64,000 nt of DNA from Pleomorphomonas oryzae DSM 16300 (GTDB lineage: Bacteria > Pseudomonadota > Alphaproteobacteria > Rhizobiales > Pleomorphomonadaceae): NCBI RefSeq assembly GCF_000422965.1, contig NZ_AUHB01000008.1, forward strand, positions 1 to 64,000, in the 5' to 3' direction. The translations under genes were made by a program, and so were the position numbers. The notes below the pieces were generated by a model. The model had not been told where the DNA came from, did not search any database, and saw only the letters and a program-made list of their open reading frames with translations. This document shows, piece by piece, positions 1 to 10,472 of this stretch (within the stretch, counting starts at the first letter, position 1; each line of letters opens with the position of its first letter).

Positions 1-174
1 GGCTGTTCCCAAAGCCGAGCCGTCAGGATACTGCGCCGAGGCGGCTCCTACGATCCCGTAGCCGTCCAGAAAACCCGGTTAATCGAACCGTCCAATTGCC
101 GAAACGGCAAGGGACAGGAGATGCCGGCTGGCGTCTCCCGTCCCTTGCTACGATACAGAAACTCTCGGTCCCCG
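1..174. other. Gene-free left edge with a terminator-like hairpin
   Basis: No convincing coding frame is seen here. A long inverted repeat lies at 109-148: CAAGGGAC and GGAGA on the left pair with TCTCC and GTCCCTTG on the right, with one A/C mismatch. It sits 26 bases beyond the stop of the minus-strand chemotaxis receptor and is the likely transcription end for that gene. There is no clear U-run. Bases 1-108 match nothing I recognise. Confidence 0.5.
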
Positions 175-1650
175 TCAGGCGATGGCGGCCGCGGCCTGTT
201 GCAGGTTTTCTGTGGCCATATGAATCGACTTCACCGAACGGCTGATCTCGCCAAGCGAATTGGCGATGCTCTCCACGCCGTGGGCTGCCGTCTGCATGTT
301 GCCCGACATGTCCTGTGTCACAGCGGCCTGCTCCTCGACCGCGCTAGCGATCGATGAGGAAACGCCGTTGATGCGCGTGATGGTCGAAGAGATGCTGGCA
401 ATCGCCGACACGGCCTCGGTGGTGATGGTCTGTACACCGGCAATCTCGGCGGCAATCTCGTCAGTTGCCTTCGATGTCTGGGCGGCGAGCTGTTTGACCT
501 CCGAGGCGACGACCGCAAAACCCTTGCCCATCTCGCCGGCACGCGCCGCTTCGATGGTGGCGTTGAGAGCGAGCAGGTTGGTCTGGCCGGCGATGGTGTT
601 GATGAGTTCCACCACCTGGTCGATCTTCTGGGCTGCCGACGCAAGGCCCGACACCACTTTGGTGGCACCTTCGGCCTGCGCCACCGCTTCCTCGGATACC
701 GACAAGGCGACACTCACCTGGCGACTGATTTCGGCCACGGAGGCGGCCAGCTCCTCGGCACCGGCGGCAACAGCCTGTACGTTGGAAGCGGTCGTTCCGG
801 CAATCCCGTTGGCGCCCTCGGCTTCAAGATTCGAGCGTGCAACCATGCCGGCCACGTTCGTCAGATCGCGGGTGATCTCGGCCTGGGCCGCCTGGCGCGC
901 CTTGCGCCGCATGACCGCCTGGGTAATGTCGGTGGCAAACTTGGTCACCTTGATGAGGCGGCCAGCCATGTCGAAGATCGGATTGTAGGTCGCCTGGATA
1001 TAGACGTCCTTGCCGCCCTTGCCGATGCGGCGGAATTCGTCGGACTTGAACTGACCGTCCCGGAGGTCATCCCAGAAAGCCCGGTAGGCCGGCGTGTCGC
1101 GCTCTTCGGCGGAAACGAACATCGAATGGTGCCGGCCGACGATTTCATCGAGCCGATAGCCGAGCACTTTCAGGAAATTCTCATTGGCGTCGATCACTGT
1201 CCCGTTCGGATCAAAGGAGATCACTGCCTGGGCACGGTTGATGGCTGCGATCTGACCATGAACGTCGGCATCCCCAAGCTTACGGGCGGTCACATCCGTT
1301 GCAAACTTGACCACACGGACGACCTTGCCTGCCTTGTTGAGGACTGGATTGTAGGTCGCCTGAATCCAGACCTCGTGACCATCCTTCGCCAGGCGCTTGA
1401 ATTCGGCCGACTGATATTGACCATTGACGAGGTTCCGCCAGAACGTCGCGTAGGCCTCCGTCTTCACTTCCGCCGGATCGACGAACATTGAGTGATGCTT
1501 GCCGACGACCTCGCCAAGCTCATATCCAAGAACTTTCAGAAAATTGGCATTGGCGGTGATGATCTTTCCGGTCGGCTCAAACTCAATCGCTGCTTGCGAG
1601 CGATGAAGCGCTTCGAGTACCGCGTCAGACTGCGTGAAGAATGGCCACAT
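175..1650 (-). CDS. Soluble methyl-accepting chemotaxis protein with two PAS domains
   Basis: 491 residues. Two tandem PAS/PAC sensor domains occupy about residues 12-125 and 132-245. They are near copies of each other, with shared [17 protein letters not shown]-type and QATYNP motifs. A chemoreceptor signalling domain follows (about 260-485), whose hairpin tip contains [19 protein letters not shown] and [13 protein letters not shown]. No transmembrane segment or signal peptide is visible, so it should be cytoplasmic and sense an internal or redox signal through PAS-bound cofactors. It would signal to CheA/CheW. An AAGGGGCG ribosome site precedes the ATG. No che genes are nearby. Confidence 0.93.
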   Translation of the reverse strand: MWPFFTQSDAVLEALHRSQAAIEFEPTGKIITANANFLKVLGYELGEVVGKHHSMFVDPAEVKTEAYATFWRNLVNGQYQSAEFKRLAKDGHEVWIQATYNPVLNKAGKVVRVVKFATDVTARKLGDADVHGQIAAINRAQAVISFDPNGTVIDANENFLKVLGYRLDEIVGRHHSMFVSAEERDTPAYRAFWDDLRDGQFKSDEFRRIGKGGKDVYIQATYNPIFDMAGRLIKVTKFATDITQAVMRRKARQAAQAEITRDLTNVAGMVARSNLEAEGANGIAGTTASNVQAVAAGAEELAASVAEISRQVSVALSVSEEAVAQAEGATKVVSGLASAAQKIDQVVELINTIAGQTNLLALNATIEAARAGEMGKGFAVVASEVKQLAAQTSKATDEIAAEIAGVQTITTEAVSAIASISSTITRINGVSSSIASAVEEQAAVTQDMSGNMQTAAHGVESIANSLGEISRSVKSIHMATENLQQAAAAIA

Positions 1651-1920
1651 TTAGTTGCGCCCCTTAGGTTACACGTCATTTCTGGCGAGTGACTCGGCCG
1701 GATAACTTGACGTTCAGCTCCTTGTTGAGAGGACGCTACAGGATGTTCGTTAATAGGGAATCTACGCATTGACTACGTTGACATAAATTTCCTCGTCATT
1801 ACTTGCCTCTACTTCCTTAGGCATTTCCCGCAATACGAGTAGGATAAAAGAAAGGACAAGTGGCATCGAGCGTTTCTCACAAGCAGATCTCAACGGCCGC
1901 CGGGGAAGATCGGCTGCGTT
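1651..1920. other. Intergenic region between receptor and DUF2336 gene
   Basis: This stretch is AT-richer than its surroundings. It must hold the promoter of the receptor gene, which is read leftward. I see no convincing coding frame, RNA gene or repeat in it. Confidence 0.4.
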
Positions 1921-1968
1921 CAAAAAGAACGGCGGCCCACCCGGATATCCGGATAGGCCGCCGCGTTC
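1921..1968 (-). terminator. Rho-independent terminator of the DUF2336 gene
   Basis: Read on the minus strand, GAACG-C-GGCGGCC (from 1968) pairs with GGCCGCCGTTC (to 1927), followed at once by TTTTTG. The stem is about 11 bp with one bulge. It lies about 20 bases past the DUF2336 stop at 1990. Confidence 0.85.
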
Positions 1969-1989
1969 GATCGGTCGTGGATCTGATGT

Positions 1990-3072
1990 TCAGCCGATGC
2001 TGCGCAAGCCACGCGAGGCGGTGACACGGGCGCGGGCGACGCGCGGGTCGATCTGCTGGAACTGGGTGAGCGCGTCGTTGCGCTGCCAGTTGTCGAGCCT
2101 GTGCTTCCACGGGCCACACTTCAGCATTTCCTGCACGGTACCGAACCGAAGGCCGAGCGCCCGCGCCATGACCACGAAGGGCTCGGTGTCGACCCGAACC
2201 AGCCAATGTTTGGCTTCCTCGATGTCGAGGTCGGTGAGCAGCGCAAAGGCGGCGACGACGTCGGCAAAGCGGTCCTCGACGGCGTATTGGCAAAGCAGTT
2301 CTTCGGATACGATGCGCCGCCCGCCCTGCTGGCAGATCCGCTCCCAGGCCGACTCGAAGTCATAAAGGCCGAGCCAGTAGGAGTTGGAAAGCCGCGCCTC
2401 GGCAAGACGCGCCGCTTCGGCGAGATTGGCCTCGAGGTCATCATTGGCCTCGCCCATCACCGTGTTGCGCACCTGATCGACGGCTTTGCCGATCACCTGG
2501 GAGATGATGGCATCCGGCGTGTCGGGACGGCGGCCGAGAATTTCGGCGGTGCGGGAATCGGACAGCGCTTGCTGCACGATGCAGGCGAGCGCGATTTCAC
2601 TGAGCCGGGCACCGTAGTTACCGGCTACAAGGCGACGGACTTCCACATCGCCACGACTGACGACGATATCCACCACCCGCTCGCTCAGGACCGACCGCTG
2701 GGCAATCGCCTTGAGGTGGTCGGGGCCTTTTTCCTCGGCGATGGCGACGAGATCATGATCGTTGAGCACAGGCGACTGCTTCAGCACCGGCGAGGCGACG
2801 GCCGCCTCGTCATCCCTGGCGAAGGTGCGAACGGCGCGCTCGGGAGCGCGGCGCAGCGGAGCGATCTTCTCGGCGGCGAAAATACGCGCCTCGGTCTCGA
2901 CCATCTCGGACAGGCGGGTGATGACGTCGTCGTAGATTTCGATCTGCTCGAGCGTGCAGCGTTCGGACGTGAAGGCGAACAGCGAGGACACACCCTTGAG
3001 CAATTCATTCTTGCGGTCAGGAGACGGATCGAGCGCAAGACTCTTGAAGTCGACTAAGTTGGTTTCGAGCAT
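1990..3072 (-). CDS. DUF2336 domain-containing protein
   Basis: 360 residues, almost all helical in pattern, with repeated alanine/leucine-rich helix pairs such as VLSERVVDIVVSRGDVEVRR. This is typical of the alphaproteobacterial DUF2336 family, which is related to HEAT-like repeat proteins. The function is not established. Many family members sit near regulatory or chemotaxis genes, as this one does. I placed the start at the ATG at 3072. An in-frame TTG at 3105 would add 11 residues. The gene is monocistronic, with its own strong terminator. Confidence 0.8.
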   Translation of the reverse strand: MLETNLVDFKSLALDPSPDRKNELLKGVSSLFAFTSERCTLEQIEIYDDVITRLSEMVETEARIFAAEKIAPLRRAPERAVRTFARDDEAAVASPVLKQSPVLNDHDLVAIAEEKGPDHLKAIAQRSVLSERVVDIVVSRGDVEVRRLVAGNYGARLSEIALACIVQQALSDSRTAEILGRRPDTPDAIISQVIGKAVDQVRNTVMGEANDDLEANLAEAARLAEARLSNSYWLGLYDFESAWERICQQGGRRIVSEELLCQYAVEDRFADVVAAFALLTDLDIEEAKHWLVRVDTEPFVVMARALGLRFGTVQEMLKCGPWKHRLDNWQRNDALTQFQQIDPRVARARVTASRGLRSIG

Positions 3073-3198
3073 TCCGGCACCACCCACAGAAAGCGTAAAA
3101 TCCAAGCTAGCGCCGAGAGATGGATATCGATTTCACGAAATACGTAGGATTTTATCAAATTCGACTTTAGGCGTTTTCCGCCCGATAGATGCCGGAAT

Positions 3199-3888
3199 TC
3201 AACCCTCGGCTGAGTCGTCGACACTGAAGAACTGACCAGAGGTTTCAAGCGTCAGCTCGTCAATTACCTTGACGATACCGAGGGCGCTGTCGGCAAGACT
3301 GAGCGATGCCGCGCGACCGTCCAGTGTCGGGCCGACCGCGCCGGGGTGAATGAGTGCCACTGCCACGCCGGCCGGCTTGATGTCGAAAGCGAGCGACTGC
3401 ATCACCTTGACCACGGCCGCCTTGGCCGCCTGTCGCGCGTCGCTGTCGAGTAGATCGAGACTGCGGACGTCGCCGATCGGCAGGATCGTGGCGATCTTGC
3501 CACCGCGCGTCATGTTGGACAGAGCTGCCTGCGCCACGAACAGCGGTCCGGTGGCGTTGACTTGCAAGGTGGAGCGCAGGCCGCCGCCAATCATGTTTCC
3601 GGATGGCGCATAGCCGGTTCCCATCAGCATGCCGGTGGTGTTGATCAGGATATCTATTCGCTCGGACAGCCGCGCTGCCAGATTGACCACCACGCTGGCC
3701 GCCCGGACATCGAGGGGGATCAGCCGCATACTTTCGGGATGGGCTTCCTGCAAGGCCACCAGGGCGTCCGGCACGACCAGTCCCGGACGGTGAACAGCCA
3801 GAACCCGAGCGCCACGCGCGTGATACAGGCGGACAAGTTCCAGGCCAATGCCGCGGCCGGCGCCTGTGATCAGAACCGTCGGTGTCAT
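3199..3888 (-). CDS. Short-chain dehydrogenase/reductase (SDR)
   Basis: 229 residues. The N-terminus has the classical NAD(P)-binding motif TGAGRGIG (residues 7-14), followed by an NTTG segment near residue 85. The usual catalytic Tyr-x-x-x-Lys is not plainly visible. The corresponding stretch reads SDARQAAKAAVVKVMQSLA, so the lysine is present but the tyrosine position is an alanine or glutamine. It resembles carbonyl-reductase-like SDRs (CsgA/sniffer type). The substrate is unknown and activity is uncertain. A strong GGAGGGGAG ribosome site precedes the ATG. Confidence 0.82.
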   Translation of the reverse strand: MTPTVLITGAGRGIGLELVRLYHARGARVLAVHRPGLVVPDALVALQEAHPESMRLIPLDVRAASVVVNLAARLSERIDILINTTGMLMGTGYAPSGNMIGGGLRSTLQVNATGPLFVAQAALSNMTRGGKIATILPIGDVRSLDLLDSDARQAAKAAVVKVMQSLAFDIKPAGVAVALIHPGAVGPTLDGRAASLSLADSALGIVKVIDELTLETSGQFFSVDDSAEG

Positions 3889-4095
3889 GGCTCCCCTCCA
3901 CGCAACAAACTAAGCCCAAAGGCCAATGTTCCAGCCGGTGAAACGTTCACTGCAAGACAGCCAGCGGCACGACGAGCTGACATCATGGCGGCCCGTCAGC
4001 GCTCGCGCATGAGGGGAAAGACTTATGGGAACATTACGATAGCGGATGAAAGGTCAGCTGAGGATTTCCAGCAACGCTCCTTCGCTACCTGCGGT

Positions 4096-4380
4096 TTAGG
4101 GCGCTTGTTCCTCACCACCGGCGCCCCACGGCCAGGGGCCGTTGGCGTCCTTGAGGCGCTTGCGCGCACCCTTCAGGATCTTGTCGAAGTTCTCGCTGAG
4201 CGGTTCGTCGAGCGCCTGTTCCAGGAGGATCAGCACGGCATCGAGCGCCCATACCTCGGCGTCATCCTCAAGTGTCTCCTCGATGCCCTCGGCGTTCTCG
4301 TCATCGACGACTCGGGCCAGCCATTCGTGCAGCACGATGGCCTCGTCGCGGCTGATGGTGAGGGTAACGGTATCGGCCAT
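4096..4380 (-). CDS. Small acidic hypothetical protein
   Basis: 94 residues, rich in Asp/Glu and Leu in the first 70, with a Gly/Pro/Trp-rich tail. The N-terminus (TVTLTISRDEAIVLHEWLAR) looks like a beta strand followed by helices. It starts three bases after the stop of the tam-like gene, so the two are probably co-transcribed and perhaps translationally coupled. The family is not recognised. Confidence 0.72.
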   Translation of the reverse strand: MADTVTLTISRDEAIVLHEWLARVVDDENAEGIEETLEDDAEVWALDAVLILLEQALDEPLSENFDKILKGARKRLKDANGPWPWGAGGEEQAP

Positions 4381-4383
4381 GGT

Positions 4384-5148
4384 CTACCTCGTCGCCACGA
4401 TGAACAGTCTCGGAAATCTCAGGAGCACACCGCCGCCGGCAAGCGACGGATAGGCGGCGGCGATCCTCTCGGTATAAGCGGCAAGGAAATCGGCCCGTTC
4501 GCTCTCGTCGAGCGGATCGAGAAACGGCTTGAGGCCGGTCGAGCGCACCCACTCCACCACCGCCGCCGCGTCGGCGAGCGGGTGATTGTAGATGGTATGC
4601 CAGATGTCGAGCCGGCGGCAGTGCGGCTTCATCGCCTCATAATAGTGCCTGATCGGCGGCAGTGGCGCGCGGCCAGCAGCCTTGAGCTTATAGGCCCAGC
4701 GCCCGGAGGCCCCCACCTCGGTCATCAGCCTGTGCGACGGCTCCGCGATGTTGTCCGGCATCTGCACCGCGAGCACGCCGCCCGGCTCCAGTTCATCAAG
4801 CAGGCGGACGAAGACGTCCATATGGCCGGGCAGCCACTGGAAGACCGCATTGGCGAACATCAGGTCCGGTGGCGTGTCCGGCTTGAAGCTTCCGGCATCG
4901 GCCAGCCGGAACTCCACGTCCGGCAGCCGCGCCCGCGCCTTGTCCAGCATGGCTGGCGAGGTATCGATGCCGAGATGCCTCGCCCTGGGGAACCGTTCTA
5001 CCAGAAGCTCTGTGGAGTTTCCCGGCCCGCAGCCGATGTCGACCACGAAGGCCGGATAGGCAAGCGGCACCGCGTTGATGAGATCGCGCGCCGGCCGCGT
5101 TCGCTCATCCTCGAACTTCAGGTAGGTTTCGGGTGACCAGTCGGCCAT
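4384..5148 (-). CDS. tam: Trans-aconitate 2-methyltransferase
   Basis: 254 residues, the usual length for Tam. It is a class I SAM-dependent methyltransferase with motif I VDIGCGPGNST (about residues 36-46), an acidic D at the end of strand beta-2 (GIDTSPAML), and the Tam-typical NAVFQWLPGH and QMPDN segments. Tam methylates trans-aconitate, an inhibitory by-product of aconitase, in the cytoplasm. It is first of a two-gene unit with the small acidic protein downstream. Confidence 0.9.
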   Translation of the reverse strand: MADWSPETYLKFEDERTRPARDLINAVPLAYPAFVVDIGCGPGNSTELLVERFPRARHLGIDTSPAMLDKARARLPDVEFRLADAGSFKPDTPPDLMFANAVFQWLPGHMDVFVRLLDELEPGGVLAVQMPDNIAEPSHRLMTEVGASGRWAYKLKAAGRAPLPPIRHYYEAMKPHCRRLDIWHTIYNHPLADAAAVVEWVRSTGLKPFLDPLDESERADFLAAYTERIAAAYPSLAGGGVLLRFPRLFIVATR

Positions 5149-5204
5149 GCTTCATCCTCCCCGGAAGCGACGGCCCGCCACAGGATTGCGACAGGCCGAT
5201 CTTC

Positions 5205-6860
<1,656 letters not shown>

Positions 6861-7169
6861 GGAGAAACCTTCGGGTGAGCGGGTGTGCGTTTGGCCGGAG
6901 TTCTAGCTCGCGAGGGGCGCAAGGGGAAGGAAAAAAGCCGCCTGGAGGGACAGGCGCAAAGCCGGGCGCCGACGGAGGCGCCTGGAGCCGGCAATCCGCC
7001 GGCGCCCCGCTTGGTGGACATCGGGGAGGTACCGATTGCAATAGTCGGAATAATCTTGTGCGCTTTGCGGAGAAAGCGACAGAAAGAAAAAGACATTGCA
7101 CCAAACTGCCGCCGATGCCTTAAGATTAGCTAAGAAATTCTGACAACCGAAGCGATGAGGCGACGTTGC

Positions 7170-8171
7170 ATGTCCACTGACGACCCTCTCGATTTCCTCT
7201 GGCAAGCCGACAATTTACGTCGCGCCATTCACGCAGCGGGCGTTGCCCTGTGGGCATGGAACGTGACCGACGATCGATTTACAATGGACGAGCAGGGTTT
7301 CAAACTGTGGGGCTTGGCAAAGAATGCCGGGGTCAGGTTCGAGGATCTCTCCGCCCATATTCATCCAGCCGATCGGGACCGAGTACGGGCGGCCTTTGTT
7401 GCCACCCGTGGAATAGTCGGTCCTTACGAGATCGATTTCCGAATCATGGTGGATGAGGAGATCAGGTGGATTTCGGCGCGCGGTCTGGGTGACGACGCCG
7501 CTGTTCACGACGAACAGGCTTTCGGGATTTTCCTCGACGTCACAGGACGCAAGCAGGCCGAGGAAGGCCACGAGTTGCTGGCCGGCGAAATGAGCCATCG
7601 GGTCAAGAACCTTCTGGCCATCGCGACAGGTCTCACCAACATAACCTCGCATTCGACAACGACAGCCAAGGAAATGGCGCAGGAGCTGACGGGGCGCCTG
7701 GCGGCCCTTGGCCGGGCGCATGACCTCGTCCGGCCGCTTCCCGGCAGTCAGGGGCGCTCAGCCCTCCTCGGCGATCTTCTGTCGGTCCTACTCTCTCCTT
7801 ACGAAGATCTGGGTGCCTTCAGCGGTCGCATCCGCGTCGCGGTTCCTCGCATCGGCGTCGGCGATGCCGCCGCGACGACCCTGTCTCTGATCATTCACGA
7901 GTTGGCGACAAATTCCCTGAAGTACGGAGCCCTATCGGTCGACACAGGAACACTCGACCTTTCAGGCAACACTGTGGGATCAGACCTCGAACTTACCTGG
8001 ACGGAACGCGGTGGCCCCCAGGTGGACGCTCCGACCGCTGCTGAAGGCTATGGAAGCAAGCTGGTTCAGCGCAGTGTCTTCGGCCAGTTGCGGGGAACGA
8101 TCGCCTATGATTGGTCCGCGGACGGCCTGATCGTCATCCTCAAGCTGAATGGCGAAAGACTGGCGGTTTAG
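7170..8171 (+). CDS. PAS domain HWE-family sensor histidine kinase
   Basis: 333 residues. The N-terminal PAS domain (about 10-130) begins with AGVALWAWNVTDDRF. The phosphoacceptor box follows in GEMSHRVKNLLAIATGL, with His near residue 145. The ATPase part has IHELATNSLKYGALS (N box) and the WTE motif in LTWTERGGP that defines HWE kinases. No membrane segment is present, so it is a cytoplasmic sensor. No response regulator is adjacent. I chose the ATG at 7170, which has a GAGG ribosome site. The ATG at 7155 has none. Confidence 0.88.
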   Translation: MSTDDPLDFLWQADNLRRAIHAAGVALWAWNVTDDRFTMDEQGFKLWGLAKNAGVRFEDLSAHIHPADRDRVRAAFVATRGIVGPYEIDFRIMVDEEIRWISARGLGDDAAVHDEQAFGIFLDVTGRKQAEEGHELLAGEMSHRVKNLLAIATGLTNITSHSTTTAKEMAQELTGRLAALGRAHDLVRPLPGSQGRSALLGDLLSVLLSPYEDLGAFSGRIRVAVPRIGVGDAAATTLSLIIHELATNSLKYGALSVDTGTLDLSGNTVGSDLELTWTERGGPQVDAPTAAEGYGSKLVQRSVFGQLRGTIAYDWSADGLIVILKLNGERLAV

Positions 8172-8374
8172 CAGCCACCCGGGATAATCCCTGAGCGCTG
8201 TGGTAACTGCGTCTCAATCACGTCCCACCAAGCTGAACGGCAGGCAATGATGTCTCCTTTCGGAGCGTTGTGAAAATCATTCCGCCGTTAACGATCAGCC
8301 GGAATTCAGCCAAGATTTCAGCGCAGATCTGGGTGCCTGCCCCTAAGAAAAACCGGGCTCTGGAAAACTAAAGG
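8172..8374. other. Intergenic region upstream of the cold-shock promoter
   Basis: No gene is seen. It contains the 3' flank of the kinase gene and sequence upstream of the cspA-type promoter at 8375. Confidence 0.4.
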
Positions 8375-8403
8375 TTGACTATCCAACCGAAAACGCCTAT
8401 CTG
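8375..8403 (+). promoter_or_regulatory. Sigma-70-type promoter of the cold-shock gene
   Basis: TTGACT at 8375-8380 and TATCTG at 8398-8403 are separated by exactly 17 bases. Transcription would begin near 8410, giving an untranslated leader of about 138 bases before the ATG at 8548. Confidence 0.6.
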
Positions 8404-8409
8404 ATAGTC

Positions 8410-8547
8410 CATCGATCTTTTGCTGCCGAGCTTTGGTTATCACGCGGCCTTCCGCGTTTTGAGCGAAACCTCCCTATAAAGCATCGTTATCATCATCCGC
8501 GGCGCTCTGCGCCGTGGTCGTCAATCATGCTAGATAAGGGGTTCATC
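8410..8547 (+). promoter_or_regulatory. Structured 5' leader of the cold-shock mRNA
   Basis: The leader holds two compact hairpins. ACGCGG-CCTT-CCGCGT at 8442-8457 is followed by TTTTG and looks like an attenuator. CGGCGC-TCT-GCGCCG lies at 8500-8514. A long structured leader is typical of cold-inducible csp mRNAs, where it sets temperature-dependent stability and translation. Its role here is inferred. The ribosome site is AAGGGG at about 8534. Confidence 0.5.
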
Positions 8548-8757
8548 ATGACCACTGGCACAGTTAAATGGTTCAATTCCACCAAGGGTTTCGGTTTCAT
8601 TCAGCCGGATAACGGCGGCCCGGACGCCTTCGTTCACATCTCGGCCGTCGAACGTGCCGGCATGCGCGATATCGTCGAAGGCCAGAAGCTCAGCTATGAG
8701 CTCGAGACCGACAAGCGCACGGGCAAGCAGTCGGCCGGCAATCTGCAGGCTGCCTGA
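8548..8757 (+). CDS. cspA: Cold-shock domain protein (CspA family)
   Basis: 69 residues, the standard length of a single-domain cold-shock protein. It carries RNP1 (KGFGFIQPD) and RNP2 (AFVHISAVE), the surface aromatics that bind single-stranded RNA or DNA. It acts as an RNA chaperone that melts secondary structure. I chose the second in-frame ATG (8548), which has the AAGGGG ribosome site and gives the canonical MTTGTVKWFN start. It is followed by a strong intrinsic terminator. Confidence 0.96.
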   Translation: MTTGTVKWFNSTKGFGFIQPDNGGPDAFVHISAVERAGMRDIVEGQKLSYELETDKRTGKQSAGNLQAA

Positions 8758-8818
8758 CGGGATCTGCTCTCCCTTGACCACGGATGTACTGGCATTGCCG
8801 AGAGCACGAGACCAAGCG

Positions 8819-8848
8819 AGGTCAGGCAAATTGCCTGACCTTTTTTAT
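8819..8848 (+). terminator. Rho-independent terminator after the cold-shock gene
   Basis: AGGTCAGGC and GCCTGACCT form a perfect 9-bp stem around an AAATT loop, followed by TTTTTATTG. It is the clearest plus-strand terminator in this part of the window. Confidence 0.92.
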
Positions 8849-8870
8849 TGCCGCACCCCACGAGGATTTC

Positions 8871-9095
8871 ATGGCCGAGCAATACAGCAAGCCGCGTCAG
8901 CAGGCCGAAATCGCTTTCGGCAAGGCGCAATCACAGTTTTTTGCGCGTGGACAAGCTTTCGAGGAACTCGACTCGATTACCACCGCCCGCAATGAAAAGA
9001 CGCAGCGGCTGCGCGAGGCCCGCCTTGCCAAGGAAGCGCAGGACAGCATCGCCGCTCCGGCGAAGCCAGCTCCGAAGCGCGTCAGCCGATACTGA
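8871..9095 (+). CDS. Small conserved charged protein next to cspA
   Basis: 74 residues, beginning MAEQYSKPRQQAEIAFGKAQ, with alternating charges that predict one long helix, then a Pro/Ala/Lys tail. I recall similar short proteins next to cold-shock genes in rhizobia, but no function is known. The start at 8871 is chosen because upstream sequence falls inside the cspA terminator. It probably forms a pair with the DUF6481 gene 30 bases downstream. Confidence 0.7.
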   Translation: MAEQYSKPRQQAEIAFGKAQSQFFARGQAFEELDSITTARNEKTQRLREARLAKEAQDSIAAPAKPAPKRVSRY

Positions 9096-9125
9096 CCACG
9101 CCCATCAGAAACCGGGACCAGATTT

Positions 9126-9509
9126 TTGAAAACCATCAAGAACAAAGACCTGAACGACCGTCGCAGCACTGCGAAGGACGCCAAAGCAGCCCAGCTCGAA
9201 GCCTATCGTGCCGCTATCGCGGCCGCCGCACCGGATCGTGAAGCCAAACAGGCCGAACGCCTGGCGATTGCCGAAGCTCGTGAAGCGCGCCGCGCCGAAC
9301 GCGAGCGGGTGAAGCTCGAAGAACAGAATCGTATTGCAGCGGAAACGGCCGAACGCGAAGCCGCCATTGCAGCTGCTGCCCGGGCCGAAACCGAAGAGCG
9401 CGAAGCCGCCAATAAGGCACGCATCGCCCGCGTCTTCGAAGACGAAGCCGCCCGCAAGGCTGAGCGCGACCGCCGCTATGCCAACCGCAAGGCCCGCAAG
9501 ACCGGATAA
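9126..9509 (+). CDS. DUF6481-type coiled-coil protein
   Basis: 127 residues, extremely rich in Ala, Arg and Glu (AEAREARRAERERVKLEEQ-like repeats), predicted as one continuous coiled coil ending in a basic NRKARKTG tail. It resembles the DUF6481 family of rhizobial proteins, usually next to cold-shock genes. The only available start is TTG at 9126, so translation may be weak or coupled to the gene upstream. The basic ends suggest RNA or ribosome contact, but this is inference. Confidence 0.72.
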   Translation: MKTIKNKDLNDRRSTAKDAKAAQLEAYRAAIAAAAPDREAKQAERLAIAEAREARRAERERVKLEEQNRIAAETAEREAAIAAAARAETEEREAANKARIARVFEDEAARKAERDRRYANRKARKTG

Positions 9510-9737
9510 TAGTCTTCGGATATTTCGTTCTCGGCGTTCCGCCTATCAGCCGATCAAGGCAGACCGTCCGCCGGGGTTCGGCGACAGAGCTCTTGTCGTA
9601 AATGAGATCAATGCCCGCGACTGGCGGCGGCACCTTCGGTTTGCCGTTGCCGGTTACCGCCTCATCGTCCGGCTTCCATCCGGCATGACGGCCAACTCAG
9701 GCCAGCCATCCTCCCTGTTTCATAAAGCGTGCCCGTT

Positions 9738-10370
9738 TCAGAAGGCGTGACTGAGTTCGATCCGGTAGTTGGTCAGTCCCGCATTGCCCCCGTCGCAGAG
9801 ACCAGCCTGTGAAAGATGGTCGACGCCGCCGACGATGGCCCAGGTGCTGTCGAGCCGATAACCGAGAAACGCTCCTTCCCGGAAGCTCCAGTTGCAATTC
9901 CCAAGATTATCGTATCTTCGGTTCCCGAACTTGGCGTCGTGCAATGCCAGTCCGAACTGCCCTTCTATGAAGAAGGAATCGCTGAGCGGAATGGTCCACA
10001 CCAGGCCCGAGTGAACATAGGACGTTCTTCCCCGCGTGTTCAAAGCCCCACCGACTCCCAGCCTTGGGACAAACCAGCGAAACCAATCGCTGCCCGTGGA
10101 TTTGAAAATCGGCGTCGAGAGGATTTCGGCGGTGATGTCGGCGCCATGTTCCCTGCCCGTGGGATTGTGAGCGCTACCCCCCAGCCGAACCTCGCCGATG
10201 AGTTTGAAATCCTGATCAACTCGCGTCTGGTCCGAGGAGCTCGTCCCGCTGGCGCGGGCGGTCTGCGCGATAAGGTTGACGGACAGCAGAAAAACCAAAC
10301 CCAACGTCAACGCGCCGAAGTTAACTCTCGGCTCCGCTCCCGCTTTTCCGCCGGTGAATTTCCATATCAT
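9738..10370 (-). CDS. PagL-like acyloxyacyl hydrolase / lipid A 3-O-deacylase
   Basis: 210 residues. An N-terminal hydrophobic segment (about 18-40, ending SARASG-like) is a signal peptide. The rest alternates beta strands typical of an 8-strand outer-membrane barrel. The C-terminus contains VDHLSQAGLCDGGNAGLTNY and ends in aromatic SHAF, matching the PagL region with its catalytic His-Ser pair. It should remove the 3-O acyl chain of lipid A at the outer membrane. A GGAGG ribosome site precedes the ATG. It is convergent with the DUF6481 gene. Confidence 0.72.
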   Translation of the reverse strand: MIWKFTGGKAGAEPRVNFGALTLGLVFLLSVNLIAQTARASGTSSSDQTRVDQDFKLIGEVRLGGSAHNPTGREHGADITAEILSTPIFKSTGSDWFRWFVPRLGVGGALNTRGRTSYVHSGLVWTIPLSDSFFIEGQFGLALHDAKFGNRRYDNLGNCNWSFREGAFLGYRLDSTWAIVGGVDHLSQAGLCDGGNAGLTNYRIELSHAF

Positions 10371-10472
10371 CGCATCCTCCTCATTTAGCCCGGCCGCCCC
10401 TTATTTCCCCGTGTCGGCTCGCCTTTCTGGCGCAATAAGAAGACCTCCGCCCCAAACGTGCCGCTTACTCGG

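Noticed and set aside
1-108. A riboswitch at the left edge
   Set aside because: There are several short complementary patches, but no known aptamer consensus could be matched and no downstream plus-strand gene is present to be controlled.
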